Counted from the stretch's first letter, positions 20,765 through 29,636 are shown. The stretch: 47,933 nt of DNA from Chitinophagaceae bacterium UBA7600 (GCA_002478885.1 DLKC01000059.1:1-47933), one strand, 5' to 3'. Numbers and translations are program-made. The notes: generated from the letters alone by a model not told the origin.

Positions 20765-21220
20765 ATGCAATCGAAAGCAGCAACAGTGGAAGCCTACATT
20801 AAATCGTTGCCCGAAGAAAGACAACAGGCAATGCAACAATTGCGCAGCCAGATAAAAGCGCATTTACCCGGTGGCTTCAAAGAGGAAATGAGTTATGGCA
20901 TGATCGGTTATGTTGTGCCACATGCATTGTACCCGGAGGGTTACCATTGCAATCCCAAACTGCCACTGCCGTTTATGAATATTGCATCTCAGAAGAATTT
21001 TATAGCCATTTATCACATGGGGATCTACGCGGATAAAAAGCTGTTCGATTGGTTTGTGAATGAGTATGAAAAAAACAGTAAGCAAAAACTTGACATGGGC
21101 AAATCATGCATCCGTTTTAAGAAGCCGGAGCATATTCCCTATGCGTTAATCGGAGCGCTTGCCGCTAAAATGACGCACGAAGAATGGATAACTATTTATG
21201 AAAAGCTCAAAAACAAGTGA
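20765..21220 (+). CDS. DUF1801 (YdhG-like) domain protein
   Basis: This is a 151-residue protein of the small iron-chaperone-like DUF1801 family. ATG 20765 (MQSKAATVEAYIKSLPEER) is chosen because it matches the usual family start; the frame is open back to 20627, but the extra 46 residues are low in family character and lie in the likely promoter region. Visible family features are V-E-A-Y-I-K-S-L-P near the start, E-E-M-S-Y-G-M-I-G-Y, a conserved core with F-I-A-I-Y-H-M-G, and G-K-S-C-I-R-F-K-K near the end. Cytoplasmic; the biochemical function is not known with confidence for the family. Confidence 0.82.
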   Translation: MQSKAATVEAYIKSLPEERQQAMQQLRSQIKAHLPGGFKEEMSYGMIGYVVPHALYPEGYHCNPKLPLPFMNIASQKNFIAIYHMGIYADKKLFDWFVNEYEKNSKQKLDMGKSCIRFKKPEHIPYALIGALAAKMTHEEWITIYEKLKNK

Positions 21221-21344
21221 CATGTTTTTTCTTCGGGAAAAGCATAAGCAACTCTGTTTCCACTGTTTTCGAAATGTGAAAGATTGAGGCTATGCTGTGC
21301 AGTTAAAAAATAAAGGCTTTAAATTGCCGCTTCAATACTGTTGC

Positions 21345-22946
21345 ATGGAAGTAAACGCTACTACAATTGCTTACGAACAAACGGGATATTTTTCCAAACT
21401 GGCCACAGACTATTTAAACGGTTCAGAAGCCCTTCGCCCTTTTTACCAGCACCCGGTTAGCATTGACGGCATAAAGGCATCCATTGAAGCCAGGAAGCAG
21501 TTTGCCCAGCAGCGGGGTATTTTAACAACAGAATTGAAACAGCAATACAGCACTTTACAACTGCATCAAAACCTGGCAACAAATCTTGCATTGCTCAACA
21601 ACGACAACTGTTTTACCATAACCACCGCGCATCAACCAAATATTTTTACAGGCCCGCTATATTTTTTATACAAGATACTGCACGCCATAAAGCTTGCAGA
21701 AAACTTAAAGAAACAGTTGCCGGAATATGATTTTGTTCCGGTGTATTATATGGGCAGTGAAGATGCTGATCTCGATGAAATTGGCACATTCACCTCAGAC
21801 GGTGTAAAATACCAGTGGAAAACCAAACAGACTGGTGCTGTAGGCAGGATGAAAGTGGACAAAGAATTTTTACAGATCATCGCTTACCTGAGAGGCCAGC
21901 TTGGCGTACGGCCCTTTGGAAACGACATCATTGACTTGTTCAGCAGGATTTACACGACAGGCAAAACCATTCAGGAGGCAACCCTGGAGTTGGTGAACGA
22001 ATTGTTTGGCGCATATGGTTTAGTTGTTGTTATACCAGACAATGCAAGCCTGAAAAAGCTTTTTCATTCCGTCGTTGAAAAGGAATTAACGGAAGGTTTT
22101 TCTCATACTGCCGTAAGTGAAACCATTATTGCATTGGAAAAGCATTATAAAGTCCAGGCAGGTGGAAGAGCATTAAATCTTTTTTATCTTGTCGATGATA
22201 AACGGGAAAGGATCGAGTTGATCAATGGTATTTATGAAGTAAAAGCTCTTGGGCTCCGGTTTAGCACCCAGGAGATTTTAAAAGAACTCGAAACATATCC
22301 CGAACGTTTTAGTGCCAATGTAATTTTACGTGGCGCCTTCCAGGAAACCATTTTACCCGGTATAGCCTTTATTGGTGGCGGTGGGGAGCTTGCTTACTGG
22401 CTCGAATTAAAAAAAGTGTTTGAGGCTGCAAACATCCCCTACCCTGTGCTGCTGTTACGCAATTCTTTTTTGATAGCAGAAGCCGCACATCAACAAAAGC
22501 TCGAATCTATTGGCCTGTCAATGCACGAACTTTTCCTGCCAATCCATGAGCTAATGAACCTCGTTGTAGCAAGGAACGGCAACGGCAGGTACCAGTTAAA
22601 CGGCCAGCTGGCAGGTGTGCAGGAACTTTATGATCGTATTGCGGAGCTTGCAACACAAACAGATAATAGTTTAACGGCGCACGTTGCTTCTTTAAAGGCA
22701 AAAGCAGTAAAACGTTTGCAGGAGTTGGAGAAGAAAATGCTGCGTGCCGGGAAAAGAAAATTTGAAGCAGAACAACGTCAGTTGCAAAAGATAAAGTCTG
22801 TTCTTTTTCCTGGCGATAGCCTGCAGGAGAGAGTGGAGAACCTGTCGGCATTCTATGCAAAGTATGGCGGCGCACTTATTGAGTTATTGTATACGCATTC
22901 CCTCTCACTTGAGCAGCAGTTTGTATTACTTACAGTTAGCCAATAA
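21345..22946 (+). CDS. bshC: Putative cysteine ligase BshC, bacillithiol biosynthesis
   Basis: The protein has 533 residues from ATG 21345 (MEVNATTIAYEQTGYFS); an in-frame GTG at 21297 would add 16 atypical residues. Length and motifs fit BshC: T-A-H-Q-P-N-I-F-T-G-P-L-Y, Y-Y-M-G-S-E-D-A-D-L-D-E-I, L-R-N-S-F-L-I, and a C-terminal coiled-coil section rich in Glu/Lys/Gln (about 440-500). BshC adds cysteine to glucosaminyl-malate in the last step of bacillithiol synthesis, giving the cell its low-molecular-weight thiol. bshA and bshB are not in the window. The gene ends 2 bp before the stop of the convergent cyclophilin gene. Confidence 0.92.
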   Translation: MEVNATTIAYEQTGYFSKLATDYLNGSEALRPFYQHPVSIDGIKASIEARKQFAQQRGILTTELKQQYSTLQLHQNLATNLALLNNDNCFTITTAHQPNIFTGPLYFLYKILHAIKLAENLKKQLPEYDFVPVYYMGSEDADLDEIGTFTSDGVKYQWKTKQTGAVGRMKVDKEFLQIIAYLRGQLGVRPFGNDIIDLFSRIYTTGKTIQEATLELVNELFGAYGLVVVIPDNASLKKLFHSVVEKELTEGFSHTAVSETIIALEKHYKVQAGGRALNLFYLVDDKRERIELINGIYEVKALGLRFSTQEILKELETYPERFSANVILRGAFQETILPGIAFIGGGGELAYWLELKKVFEAANIPYPVLLLRNSFLIAEAAHQQKLESIGLSMHELFLPIHELMNLVVARNGNGRYQLNGQLAGVQELYDRIAELATQTDNSLTAHVASLKAKAVKRLQELEKKMLRAGKRKFEAEQRQLQKIKSVLFPGDSLQERVENLSAFYAKYGGALIELLYTHSLSLEQQFVLLTVSQ

Positions 22947-22948
22947 GC

Positions 22949-23611
22949 CTATTCCTTAACAATCTCCGCTTTGATTATTTTGTCAAGCCCTGGAAATTTC
23001 CTGTTCAGGAATTCGCTTCCTTTTAAGAAAAGCGAGTCGTGATTTTTATACATAATATCATCGCCGTACTGCGTGTTAAACTTCCGAACAACGTCCATTC
23101 CCTCAACAATTTTTGCCACTGGTATAAAACCTTTTGACCCATTAAAGCTACTTGTATCAAGCCCGGGATGATTGAGCAGATTAATAAACACCTGGTTCGA
23201 CCTTCCATTCGCACCTACTGATGCAAAAGATACCATGCTGTCAAGATTGCTTTGCAAAACGGGTTCATCGGGCAAAGGATGTTTACTCCAGAACCTGGTT
23301 AGCTTCGGGTTGTCTGTTATACCAAATTGCACATAATGTTTGGTTGCGCGAAAGATCATATTATTATCGTAATAACCCGAGGTAATCAACTGAAACAACC
23401 TGTCGGCACCCGCCGGCGACCACGACCTGTTCACCAGCATCACAAAATCGCCCTGCGATGTTGTAAACCTCGCTTTAAAAATATCCGGTGCCTGCAATTT
23501 CAAAATCTTTACGGTATCTGCGGGCAGTTTTTGAGCCATCGCGCTATGGCAAAAACAGGCAGGCATTAACAATAAAAGTAAAAGCCTTACATAAAATATT
23601 TTTTGCTGCAT
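22949..23611 (-). CDS. Exported cyclophilin-type peptidyl-prolyl isomerase
   Basis: This 220-residue protein has a signal peptide (MQQKIFYVRLLLLLLMPACF to SAMAQ). The mature part is a cyclophilin domain (PF00160): F-K-A-R-F-T-T-S-Q-G-D-F, A-D-R-L-F-Q-L-I-T-S-G-Y-Y-D, F-R-A-T-K-H-Y-V-Q-F-G (corresponding to the family FxRVxxxFxxQxG motif with the catalytic Arg), S-N-Q-V-F-I-N and F-I-P-V-A-K-I-V-E-G-M-D-V. It probably assists folding of periplasmic proteins. It is tail-to-tail with bshC (2 bp apart) and separated from upstream purE by 105 bp holding one dispersed element. A divergent family member, but the fold assignment is solid. Confidence 0.85.
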   Translation of the reverse strand: MQQKIFYVRLLLLLLMPACFCHSAMAQKLPADTVKILKLQAPDIFKARFTTSQGDFVMLVNRSWSPAGADRLFQLITSGYYDNNMIFRATKHYVQFGITDNPKLTRFWSKHPLPDEPVLQSNLDSMVSFASVGANGRSNQVFINLLNHPGLDTSSFNGSKGFIPVAKIVEGMDVVRKFNTQYGDDIMYKNHDSLFLKGSEFLNRKFPGLDKIIKAEIVKE

Positions 23612-23674
23612 AAATAAGATTTGAAAAAGAGAATATATATGGCGAGCCCGGCTGTATCATTCCATGGCGACCAG

Positions 23675-23694
23675 GTTGCGTCGCACTCTTGTAC
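23675..23694 (-). repeat. Dispersed 20-bp element, copy 5
   Basis: The plus strand reads GTTGCGTCGCACTCTTGTAC, the W=A form of the consensus. It sits alone in the 105-bp gap between the cyclophilin start and the purE stop. Confidence 0.9.
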
Positions 23695-23716
23695 TGCAGG
23701 TAAATAATGAGCAGGC

Positions 23717-24238
23717 TTATTCAACATCGAACTGGTTGTTCCAACCATCTGTCTTTAACTTTCCGACTTTCTTTAAAACCTCCGTTTCAAGATCAGCCTT
23801 GTATGCCTGCACTTTTTTTCCTACGATTTCATCAAAAGCTCCGATCACCGACGCTGCAAGGATACCCGCATTTTTAGCGCCGTTCAGTGCAACCGTGGCC
23901 ACGGGAATACCGTTTGGCATTTGCAGAATAGATAATACAGAATCCCATCCATCGATGGAGTTGGAAGATTTAATCGGAACGCCGATTACCGGCAACGGTG
24001 TAATAGAAGCAACCATACCCGGTAAATGAGCCGCGCCACCAGCACCGGCAATAATCACTTTCAGCCCCCTGCCAGCTGCATTTGACGCATATTCCACCAT
24101 GCGCAATGGTGTACGGTGTGCTGAAACAACCGTAAGCTCAAATGAAATTCCAAATTGCTCCAGAACTGCTGCAGCCTCTTTCATAATGGTAAGGTCGCTG
24201 TCGCTTCCCATGATAATGCCTACAAGTGGATTTGCCAT
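23717..24238 (-). CDS. purE: N5-carboxyaminoimidazole ribonucleotide mutase PurE
   Basis: This 173-residue protein is of normal class I PurE length. It shows the active-site motifs G-S-D-S-D near the N-terminus and S-A-H-R-T-P, plus [13 protein letters not shown] and the P-V-I-G-V-P segment. It converts N5-CAIR to CAIR in de novo purine synthesis and acts directly after PurK, whose gene lies 26 bp upstream on the same strand, so the two form an operon with purK first. Cytoplasmic. Confidence 0.97.
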   Translation of the reverse strand: MANPLVGIIMGSDSDLTIMKEAAAVLEQFGISFELTVVSAHRTPLRMVEYASNAAGRGLKVIIAGAGGAAHLPGMVASITPLPVIGVPIKSSNSIDGWDSVLSILQMPNGIPVATVALNGAKNAGILAASVIGAFDEIVGKKVQAYKADLETEVLKKVGKLKTDGWNNQFDVE

Positions 24239-24264
24239 ATTCGCAATTTAACCGGGTTTAAACT

Positions 24265-25392
24265 TTACAGGTTGTCGCTTACAACCTTTAAAGTATGCTT
24301 TATTTTATTTGCTTTATAAGTGAGCTCCTGGTATTCGTCACTCATAATGGTTACGTGCCCCATCTTTCTTCCAGGCTTGGTTTGAACCTTGCCATATAAA
24401 TGCACAAAGCTGTTATCCATCTTCAATACTTCGTCCAAACCTTCATACCGAGCAACACCTGAGTAACCTTCGGATCCAATAATATTTACAATAGACGAAG
24501 GCATAATAGGATCCGTATTGCCAAGCGGATAATTCAACATGATCCGCCACAGCATATCATATTGGCTGCTGTAATTTGCTTCAATCGTGTGGTGCCCGCT
24601 GTTGTGAACACGTGGTGCGGTTTCATTCACCAGCACATCATCATTTATGTCGATGAACATTTCTACCGCAAATAACCCCGCGCTACCAAATGCCTTCACA
24701 AGCTTCAATGCAATGGCTTCTGCTTTCCACAAAACCTGCTGGGGCAGTTTTGCCGGGCTAACCTGGTAATCGAGTAAATTAAGCAAGGGGTCAAACACCA
24801 TTTCTGCCGGCGGATAAATGGCGGTTTCTCCTTTATTATTCATGGCAACGATTAATGCAATTTCTTTTTTGATCGTTACCATTTTCTCCAGCACAGAGGG
24901 TGCATTAAAACCTTTCTCAATTTCTTTTTCTGTTTTTATCAATTGCACGCCTTTTCCATCGTACCCGCCCTCCCCGATCTTATGCACGGCTGGTAGAAAA
25001 TGCTTTTGTGCCTGCAGTTCCGATAAATTTTCCGTAATGACATAATCGCTGGTGGGCAGCGCGTTACTCTTATAAAATTCTTTTTGTGCTATTTTGTTTT
25101 TAATGGTCTTTATAGCAGCCGGTTTTGGATAAATCTTCACACCTTCCTGTTCCAGTTTTTCCAGCGCTGCAACATTCACGGCTTCAATTTCTATTGTGAG
25201 AGCGTCGAGACCCTGGCCGAATTGATACACCGTATCGAAGTCTTTAATATCGCCTTTTACAAAATGGTGGCAGAGATGTGCTGCCGGGCAATCGGCATCG
25301 TTCTCCAGTACAAATGTTTCCACTACATAGTTGGCAGCTGCCTGCAATAACATTCTTCCTAATTGTCCGCCACCGAGAATTCCAACTTTCAT
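24265..25392 (-). CDS. purK: 5-(carboxyamino)imidazole ribonucleotide synthase PurK
   Basis: The protein has 375 residues and an ATP-grasp fold. Visible are the N-terminal G-I-L-G-G-G-Q-L-G-R-M, the glycine-rich E-G-G-Y-D-G-K-G-V loop, V-E-M-F-I-D near the metal site, and N-E-T-A-P-R-V-H-N-S-G-H-H-T typical of PurK. The enzyme uses ATP and bicarbonate to carboxylate AIR to N5-CAIR, which PurE, encoded next in the operon, rearranges. The gene is divergent from hppD across a 294-bp region. Confidence 0.97.
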   Translation of the reverse strand: MKVGILGGGQLGRMLLQAAANYVVETFVLENDADCPAAHLCHHFVKGDIKDFDTVYQFGQGLDALTIEIEAVNVAALEKLEQEGVKIYPKPAAIKTIKNKIAQKEFYKSNALPTSDYVITENLSELQAQKHFLPAVHKIGEGGYDGKGVQLIKTEKEIEKGFNAPSVLEKMVTIKKEIALIVAMNNKGETAIYPPAEMVFDPLLNLLDYQVSPAKLPQQVLWKAEAIALKLVKAFGSAGLFAVEMFIDINDDVLVNETAPRVHNSGHHTIEANYSSQYDMLWRIMLNYPLGNTDPIMPSSIVNIIGSEGYSGVARYEGLDEVLKMDNSFVHLYGKVQTKPGRKMGHVTIMSDEYQELTYKANKIKHTLKVVSDNL

Positions 25393-25466
25393 GCTGTTAA
25401 AATATTGGGGCGAAGATAATTTCTGTTCTGCATTTGCTGCCGGATTTTTATAACTTTACGCCGTCG

Positions 25467-25562
25467 ATGCTACCAGATTATCCACATAAAATATTTAAGG
25501 ACAGGCGGAACAACTACAATCTGCTGATGGAAGCGCTTGCCATGGACGCCCGTTACTACTGA
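25467..25562 (+). CDS. Possible 31-residue small protein, uncertain
   Basis: An ATG-to-TGA frame encodes MLPDYPHKIFKDRRNNYNLL followed by an ending in DARYY. It lies in the purK-hppD divergent region, just downstream of an AT-rich GGATTTTTATAACTTTACG stretch. The composition is protein-like, but no family is recognised and there is no ribosome-binding site. It may be a genuine small gene, a remnant or chance. Confidence 0.2.
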   Translation: MLPDYPHKIFKDRRNNYNLLMEALAMDARYY

Positions 25563-25604
25563 TTACTCTTCTCATTTATTTTTCTGCCAGGTATTGTTCC
25601 GGAA

Positions 25605-25624
25605 GTACAAGAGTGCGACGCAAC
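25605..25624 (+). repeat. Dispersed 20-bp element, copy 6
   Basis: It reads GTACAAGAGTGCGACGCAAC, a full match to the W=A form. It lies 62 bp before the hppD start, in the only divergent gap that carries a copy. Confidence 0.92.
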
Positions 25625-25686
25625 AGGCGTTTGGCTATGTACTTAAGCCGGGTACACAAAAATAATTTTAACCAAAAAAAGTTTGC

Positions 25687-26817
25687 ATGAACACCATGAT
25701 TGCTCCATTAAAACCGGCTGCTTTGCAGGCCGATTTTCTGCCGTTGGAAGGCACTGATTACATTGAATTTTATGTAGGCAATGCCAAACAGGCCGCCCAT
25801 TTTTACAAAACAGCATTTGGCTTCAAAAGCCTTGCTTACGCCGGGCCGGAAACCGGGATTAAGGACCGTGCCAGCTATGCCGTAAGACAGAACAAACTCA
25901 CTTTTGTATTCACAACATCGCTCCACGGCGGCAATTCCATAGCCGATCATGTTTACAAACACGGCGATGCCGTTAAAGTGCTGGCACTTCGGGTGGCCGA
26001 CGCCAAAAAAGCATGGCATGAAACCGTAATCCGTGGCGGTAAAAGTTACCTCGAGCCGCTGACGTTGCAGGATGAATACGGTGAAGTCGTGTTAAGTGGC
26101 ATTCATACCTACGGCGAGACCGTGCACTTGTTCGTAGAACGTAAAAATTACAGAGGCGCTTTTATGCCAGGCTACCGGGAATGGATAACGCCATACAATC
26201 CAACGTCAACCGGGCTGCTGTATGTAGATCATTGCGTTGGAAATGTTGGCTGGAACCAGATGAATAAGTGGGTCAAATTTTATGAAGATGTGATGGGCTT
26301 TGGCAATATTCTTACGTTTGACGATAAAGATATTTCCACAGAATATTCCGCATTAATGAGCAAAGTAATGAGCAGCGGGAATGGGTTTGTTAAATTCCCC
26401 ATCAACGAACCGGCGGAGGGAAAAAAGAAATCACAGGTGGAAGAATACCTCGATTTTTATGGAGGTGAGGGTTGCCAGCATGTGGCTTTGGCTACCAACG
26501 ACATTGTTGACACTGTTACTCAATTGCAAAACCGGGGCATAGAATTCTTGAAAGTGCCCAGCACCTATTACGACGATCTGCTTCAGCGCGTAGGCCATAT
26601 TGATGAAGACCTTGAGCCTTTGAAACAACTCGGCATTTTAGTCGACCGTGATAATGAAGGTTATCTTTTACAAATATTTACCAAGCCCGTGGAAGATCGC
26701 CCTACGCTCTTTTTCGAAATTATTCAACGCAAAGGGGCAAAAAGTTTTGGCAAGGGGAACTTTAAAGCATTGTTCGAGGCCATAGAACGCGAACAGGATT
26801 TACGCGGTAACTTATAG
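25687..26817 (+). CDS. hppD: 4-hydroxyphenylpyruvate dioxygenase
   Basis: This 376-residue protein has two vicinal-oxygen-chelate halves. The iron ligands of the family are in place: His182 (V-D-H-C-V-G-N-V), His265 (C-Q-H-V-A-L-A) and Glu344 (F-F-E-I-I-Q-R), and the C-terminal G-K-G-N-F-K-A-L-F-E-A-I-E motif is typical. The enzyme converts 4-hydroxyphenylpyruvate to homogentisate in tyrosine breakdown. A homogentisate dioxygenase gene is not in the window, so the pathway partner lies elsewhere. The gene is monocistronic as judged by a terminator after it. Confidence 0.97.
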   Translation: MNTMIAPLKPAALQADFLPLEGTDYIEFYVGNAKQAAHFYKTAFGFKSLAYAGPETGIKDRASYAVRQNKLTFVFTTSLHGGNSIADHVYKHGDAVKVLALRVADAKKAWHETVIRGGKSYLEPLTLQDEYGEVVLSGIHTYGETVHLFVERKNYRGAFMPGYREWITPYNPTSTGLLYVDHCVGNVGWNQMNKWVKFYEDVMGFGNILTFDDKDISTEYSALMSKVMSSGNGFVKFPINEPAEGKKKSQVEEYLDFYGGEGCQHVALATNDIVDTVTQLQNRGIEFLKVPSTYYDDLLQRVGHIDEDLEPLKQLGILVDRDNEGYLLQIFTKPVEDRPTLFFEIIQRKGAKSFGKGNFKALFEAIEREQDLRGNL

Positions 26818-26845
26818 TCAATAAAATATAGTCAGGATTTTACAT

Positions 26846-26886
26846 CGCAGGCACGGGCACAAAGGCGCACGAGCCTGCGCTTTTTT
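26846..26886 (+). terminator. Intrinsic terminator after hppD
   Basis: CGCAGGC (26846-26852) pairs with GCCTGCG (26873-26879) and is followed by C and six T. The loop is 20 nt, longer than usual, but it follows the hppD stop by 28 bp. Confidence 0.8.
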
Positions 26887-26920
26887 ATGTCCCCGGTTTC
26901 TGTTTACATGGTGCAGCTTC

Positions 26921-26940
26921 GTTGCGTCGCACACTTGTAC
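26921..26940 (-). repeat. Dispersed 20-bp element, copy 7
   Basis: The plus strand reads GTTGCGTCGCACACTTGTAC, a perfect consensus copy preceded by GCAGCTTC. It lies 34 bp beyond the hppD terminator. Confidence 0.93.
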
Positions 26941-27033
26941 TGCATATCAAATGGCCGCTGCGATTACTGTCTTTTAGCAAGATTTAACCGTTTCAATGTT
27001 TCACAAAAAGATTAATTGGATATTTTCGCAATC

Positions 27034-27786
27034 ATGACAAGGTCGATACTCTTTGCTTTTTCTCTCTTGCTGGCGGTTAGCGCCCAGGCACAAACCTCTT
27101 TCCTTGACGGGCAAAAAAATTATCCCTCAGTTGCAAGCGCAGTTAAAACAAAACAGGATACGCTTAAAAAGCAATGTGCTTTAATGGGCATTCAGTGGCC
27201 TGTAAAAGAGATGTACATAAGGTCATTTAAATACGACAGCCAGATGGAAGTGTGGGTGCGCAACAATAACAATGAACCTTTCAAACTATTTAAGACCTAT
27301 AAAGTTTGCGCACTGGCAGGTACCTTAGGCCCTAAAAGAATGGAAGGTGATTTCCAGGTACCTGAAGGATTTTACTACATTACGGAATTCAACCCCAAAA
27401 GCGATTATCACCTTTCCCTTAAACTCAATTACCCCAATCAAAGCGACAAGTTACTAAGCGATACTTACAAACCCGGAGGCGGCATTTATATACATGGCAG
27501 TTGTGTTACTGTTGGCTGCATTCCTATTAACGATCAGCAAATCGAGGAATTATACATACTCGCAGCGTCGGCCAAGAACAGCGGCCAGGATTTTATTCCG
27601 GTACATATTTTCCCGGTTCGCTACAACAAACCTGAAAGTGTTGAATACTTAACAAGAATTGTAAAAGACAATCCCGTTGTTCAAAAATTTGAAGATCAGT
27701 TGAAGCAGGCGTTTGAATTATTTGACAAAGACAAACAATTGCCCGTTATCACTATCAGCAAAAAAGGCGAGTACATGATTATGTAA
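27034..27786 (+). CDS. Exported L,D-transpeptidase (YafK/YkuD family)
   Basis: The protein has 250 residues from ATG 27034 (MTRSILFAFSLLLAVSAQAQ, a clear signal peptide); a TTG at 27016 is a weaker alternative. The YkuD-type catalytic motif is H-G-S-C-V-T-V-G-C-I-P-I with His154 and the nucleophile Cys162. The region before it (L-G-P-K-R-M-E-G-D-F-Q-V-P-E-G-F-Y) is typical of the YafK branch. Such enzymes act on peptidoglycan in the periplasm, making or cutting L,D-linkages of stem peptides or protein attachments; which activity applies here cannot be told. It is convergent with the response-regulator operon, 34 bp away. Confidence 0.88.
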   Translation: MTRSILFAFSLLLAVSAQAQTSFLDGQKNYPSVASAVKTKQDTLKKQCALMGIQWPVKEMYIRSFKYDSQMEVWVRNNNNEPFKLFKTYKVCALAGTLGPKRMEGDFQVPEGFYYITEFNPKSDYHLSLKLNYPNQSDKLLSDTYKPGGGIYIHGSCVTVGCIPINDQQIEELYILAASAKNSGQDFIPVHIFPVRYNKPESVEYLTRIVKDNPVVQKFEDQLKQAFELFDKDKQLPVITISKKGEYMIM

Positions 27787-27820
27787 CTCACCTTTCTGTT
27801 ATTATTTTTCCCCGTCTAAA

Positions 27821-28864
27821 TCAATCTTTTACTTCGTAAACCACTATTGGGGCTGTTTTGTGTTTTAATTGCAATTCACCTATACGGTTGCAGTTAAAAG
27901 ATTCCTTTACCTGGTGAAACGATGCTTCTGTAATAAGTATTTGGCCGTCTGACGCAGCGCTTTGAAGCCGTTGAGCAACATTTACCGTATCACCGATCAC
28001 TGTATAATCAAGCCTTCGCAATTGAGCAGAACCTATATTCCCTGAAACCATTTCGCCACTGTTAATGCCAATAGAAACTTTTGGAAAGAAGTGAATATTT
28101 TCAACAGCTTCTTCGGGAAATCTTTCGATTTCGTTCCTGAGATTAATGCAAGCTTCAATTGCACGGTCAAGATGAAACTCGCCTTTAAAAACCGCCATCA
28201 CGCAGTCACCTATAAATTTATCGATATAGCCCGATTGTGCAATAATCGATTTTACGATCACGTCGAAATAGCTGTTCAAGAGTTTTACCACTTTATCAGC
28301 TGATTCCGTTTCACTAATGGAGGTAAACTTACAAATATCAATAAAAGCAACGGTAGCTTCGATCGTTTCATTCTGCATCAGCTGCTCTTCGAACTCCTTC
28401 CGGTTCATGAACTTTAAGACCGTTTCGTCTACGTACATCCGAAGGATATTGTTCTCATGAATGGCTTTAAATGTTTCGTGCAGTTGCTTTACGTGTCCGA
28501 GTGTTCTATTAACGGTTAGTTCCAGGTCTTCAAAATTGATGGGTTTGGTTACAAAGTCGAAAGCGCCCCGATTCATAGCTGTCCTGATATTATCCATATC
28601 GCCATACGCGGAAACGATAACTGCTTTTATCATTGGGCTTACTTCATTCAGTTTAAGCAAAAGCGAAAGCCCATCCATTTCCGGCATATTAATATCGGTG
28701 AGTACGATGTCAATATCGGCATGTTCGTTCAGTTTAACCAAAGCATCTTTTCCATTAACAGCAAAAACGAATTCATATTTCTGCTCCCTGATCTGTTTAC
28801 GGAATTTCTGCTTGATTAAAATTTCCAGGTCGGTCTCATCATCTGCCACCAAAATTTTAGCCAT
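27821..28864 (-). CDS. Response regulator fused to class III adenylate/guanylate cyclase
   Basis: The protein has 347 residues. An N-terminal receiver domain (1-120; phospho-acceptor Asp57 in L-T-D-I-N-M-P, Lys107 in T-K-P) is followed by a helical linker (about 121-165) and a class III nucleotidyl cyclase domain (about 168-347). Cyclase residues expected for activity are visible: metal-binding Asp176 and Asp220, Lys216 and Asp286 at base-recognition positions (an Asp there favours ATP), Asn295 and Arg299 for transition-state stabilisation. It probably makes cAMP when phosphorylated (inference). It is the second gene of a coupled pair: its ATG overlaps the stop of the upstream regulator in a TAATG junction. 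No sensor kinase is nearby, so the input is unknown. Confidence 0.93.
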   Translation of the reverse strand: MAKILVADDETDLEILIKQKFRKQIREQKYEFVFAVNGKDALVKLNEHADIDIVLTDINMPEMDGLSLLLKLNEVSPMIKAVIVSAYGDMDNIRTAMNRGAFDFVTKPINFEDLELTVNRTLGHVKQLHETFKAIHENNILRMYVDETVLKFMNRKEFEEQLMQNETIEATVAFIDICKFTSISETESADKVVKLLNSYFDVIVKSIIAQSGYIDKFIGDCVMAVFKGEFHLDRAIEACINLRNEIERFPEEAVENIHFFPKVSIGINSGEMVSGNIGSAQLRRLDYTVIGDTVNVAQRLQSAASDGQILITEASFHQVKESFNCNRIGELQLKHKTAPIVVYEVKD

Positions 28865-29238
28865 TACATCAATTGTTTTAATTTATCCTTCAAAATAGTA
28901 AAGTCCAATGGTTTCGTCAAAAAATCGTCGGCACCAAGGGAAATCGCAGAATTGTAGTTTTCGGCGTCGCCATATGCTGTAATCATCATTACAAACGGCG
29001 GCGGAGTTTTATACTCCGTCTTTATTACTTTCAATAATTCCAGGCCACTCATACCCGGCATGTTTATATCTGACAATATCAGTACAGCTTCATGATTGTG
29101 TTGCCTGAGATAGTTGATGGCCTGTTCGCCTGATTGCGCGAAAACAAAATCCATTTCGCCCGACCGTATTTCCTTTCTGAACTTCTGGAGAAACAGCGTT
29201 TGGATATCTATTTCATCGTCAACAGCTAATATTTTCAT
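28864..29238 (-). CDS. Stand-alone CheY-like response regulator
   Basis: This 124-residue protein is a single receiver domain with no output domain. Phospho-acceptor Asp57 lies in L-S-D-I-N-M-P-G-M-S-G; the acidic pair D-D-E sits at the N-terminus and the Lys in T-K-P-L-D at the end. It is closely similar in layout to the receiver half of the next gene (both have QKFRK and DINMP), suggesting duplication. The stop overlaps the start of the cyclase gene by one base (TAATG), so the two are translationally coupled and probably work in one phosphorelay. Confidence 0.93.
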   Translation of the reverse strand: MKILAVDDEIDIQTLFLQKFRKEIRSGEMDFVFAQSGEQAINYLRQHNHEAVLILSDINMPGMSGLELLKVIKTEYKTPPPFVMMITAYGDAENYNSAISLGADDFLTKPLDFTILKDKLKQLM

Positions 29239-29298
29239 AGTAAGTTTTTACAAGTTTTATATGAGAATATACAGTAATATTCCAGAATATCTGAGCTC

Positions 29299-29306
29299 CA
29301 AAAATA
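29299..29306 (-). promoter_or_regulatory. Bacteroidota-type -7 box for the response-regulator pair
   Basis: The minus strand reads TATTTTTG, an exact TAnnTTTG match about 60 bp before the start at 29238. No clear -33 TTTG is seen at the expected distance. Confidence 0.35.
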
Positions 29307-29636
29307 ATGAGGTATTTTTTGTTATTAGCCTTGAAGTACGGAATTATTACTAACAAATTGTTACGGCATTTTACCGGAAACTGTGATTGCTGTTACAACA
29401 TAGTCAAAAAACGCGAATCAATGCGCAAATTTATTTATATCCGGCGTTGTATTGTTATCACAATATACAACCTGTCTGTGGAATTCAAAAAAAACTACGC
29501 TTTGCCACAAACGCGCAGTTCACTTAAAATTGTGGCATGCAATAGCTTTTTTTAGATAAAGCACAGGGAATGAGCGGCCGTAATGTAAGTGCTTCTATTT
29601 TTAAAATAAGGGCTATTGGCTGCCATTTTTGTTGCC

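Noticed and set aside
29307..29555. An 82-residue plus-strand frame upstream of the response-regulator pair
   Set aside because: It overlaps the likely promoter region, has an unusual composition with no domain, and no conservation can be judged.
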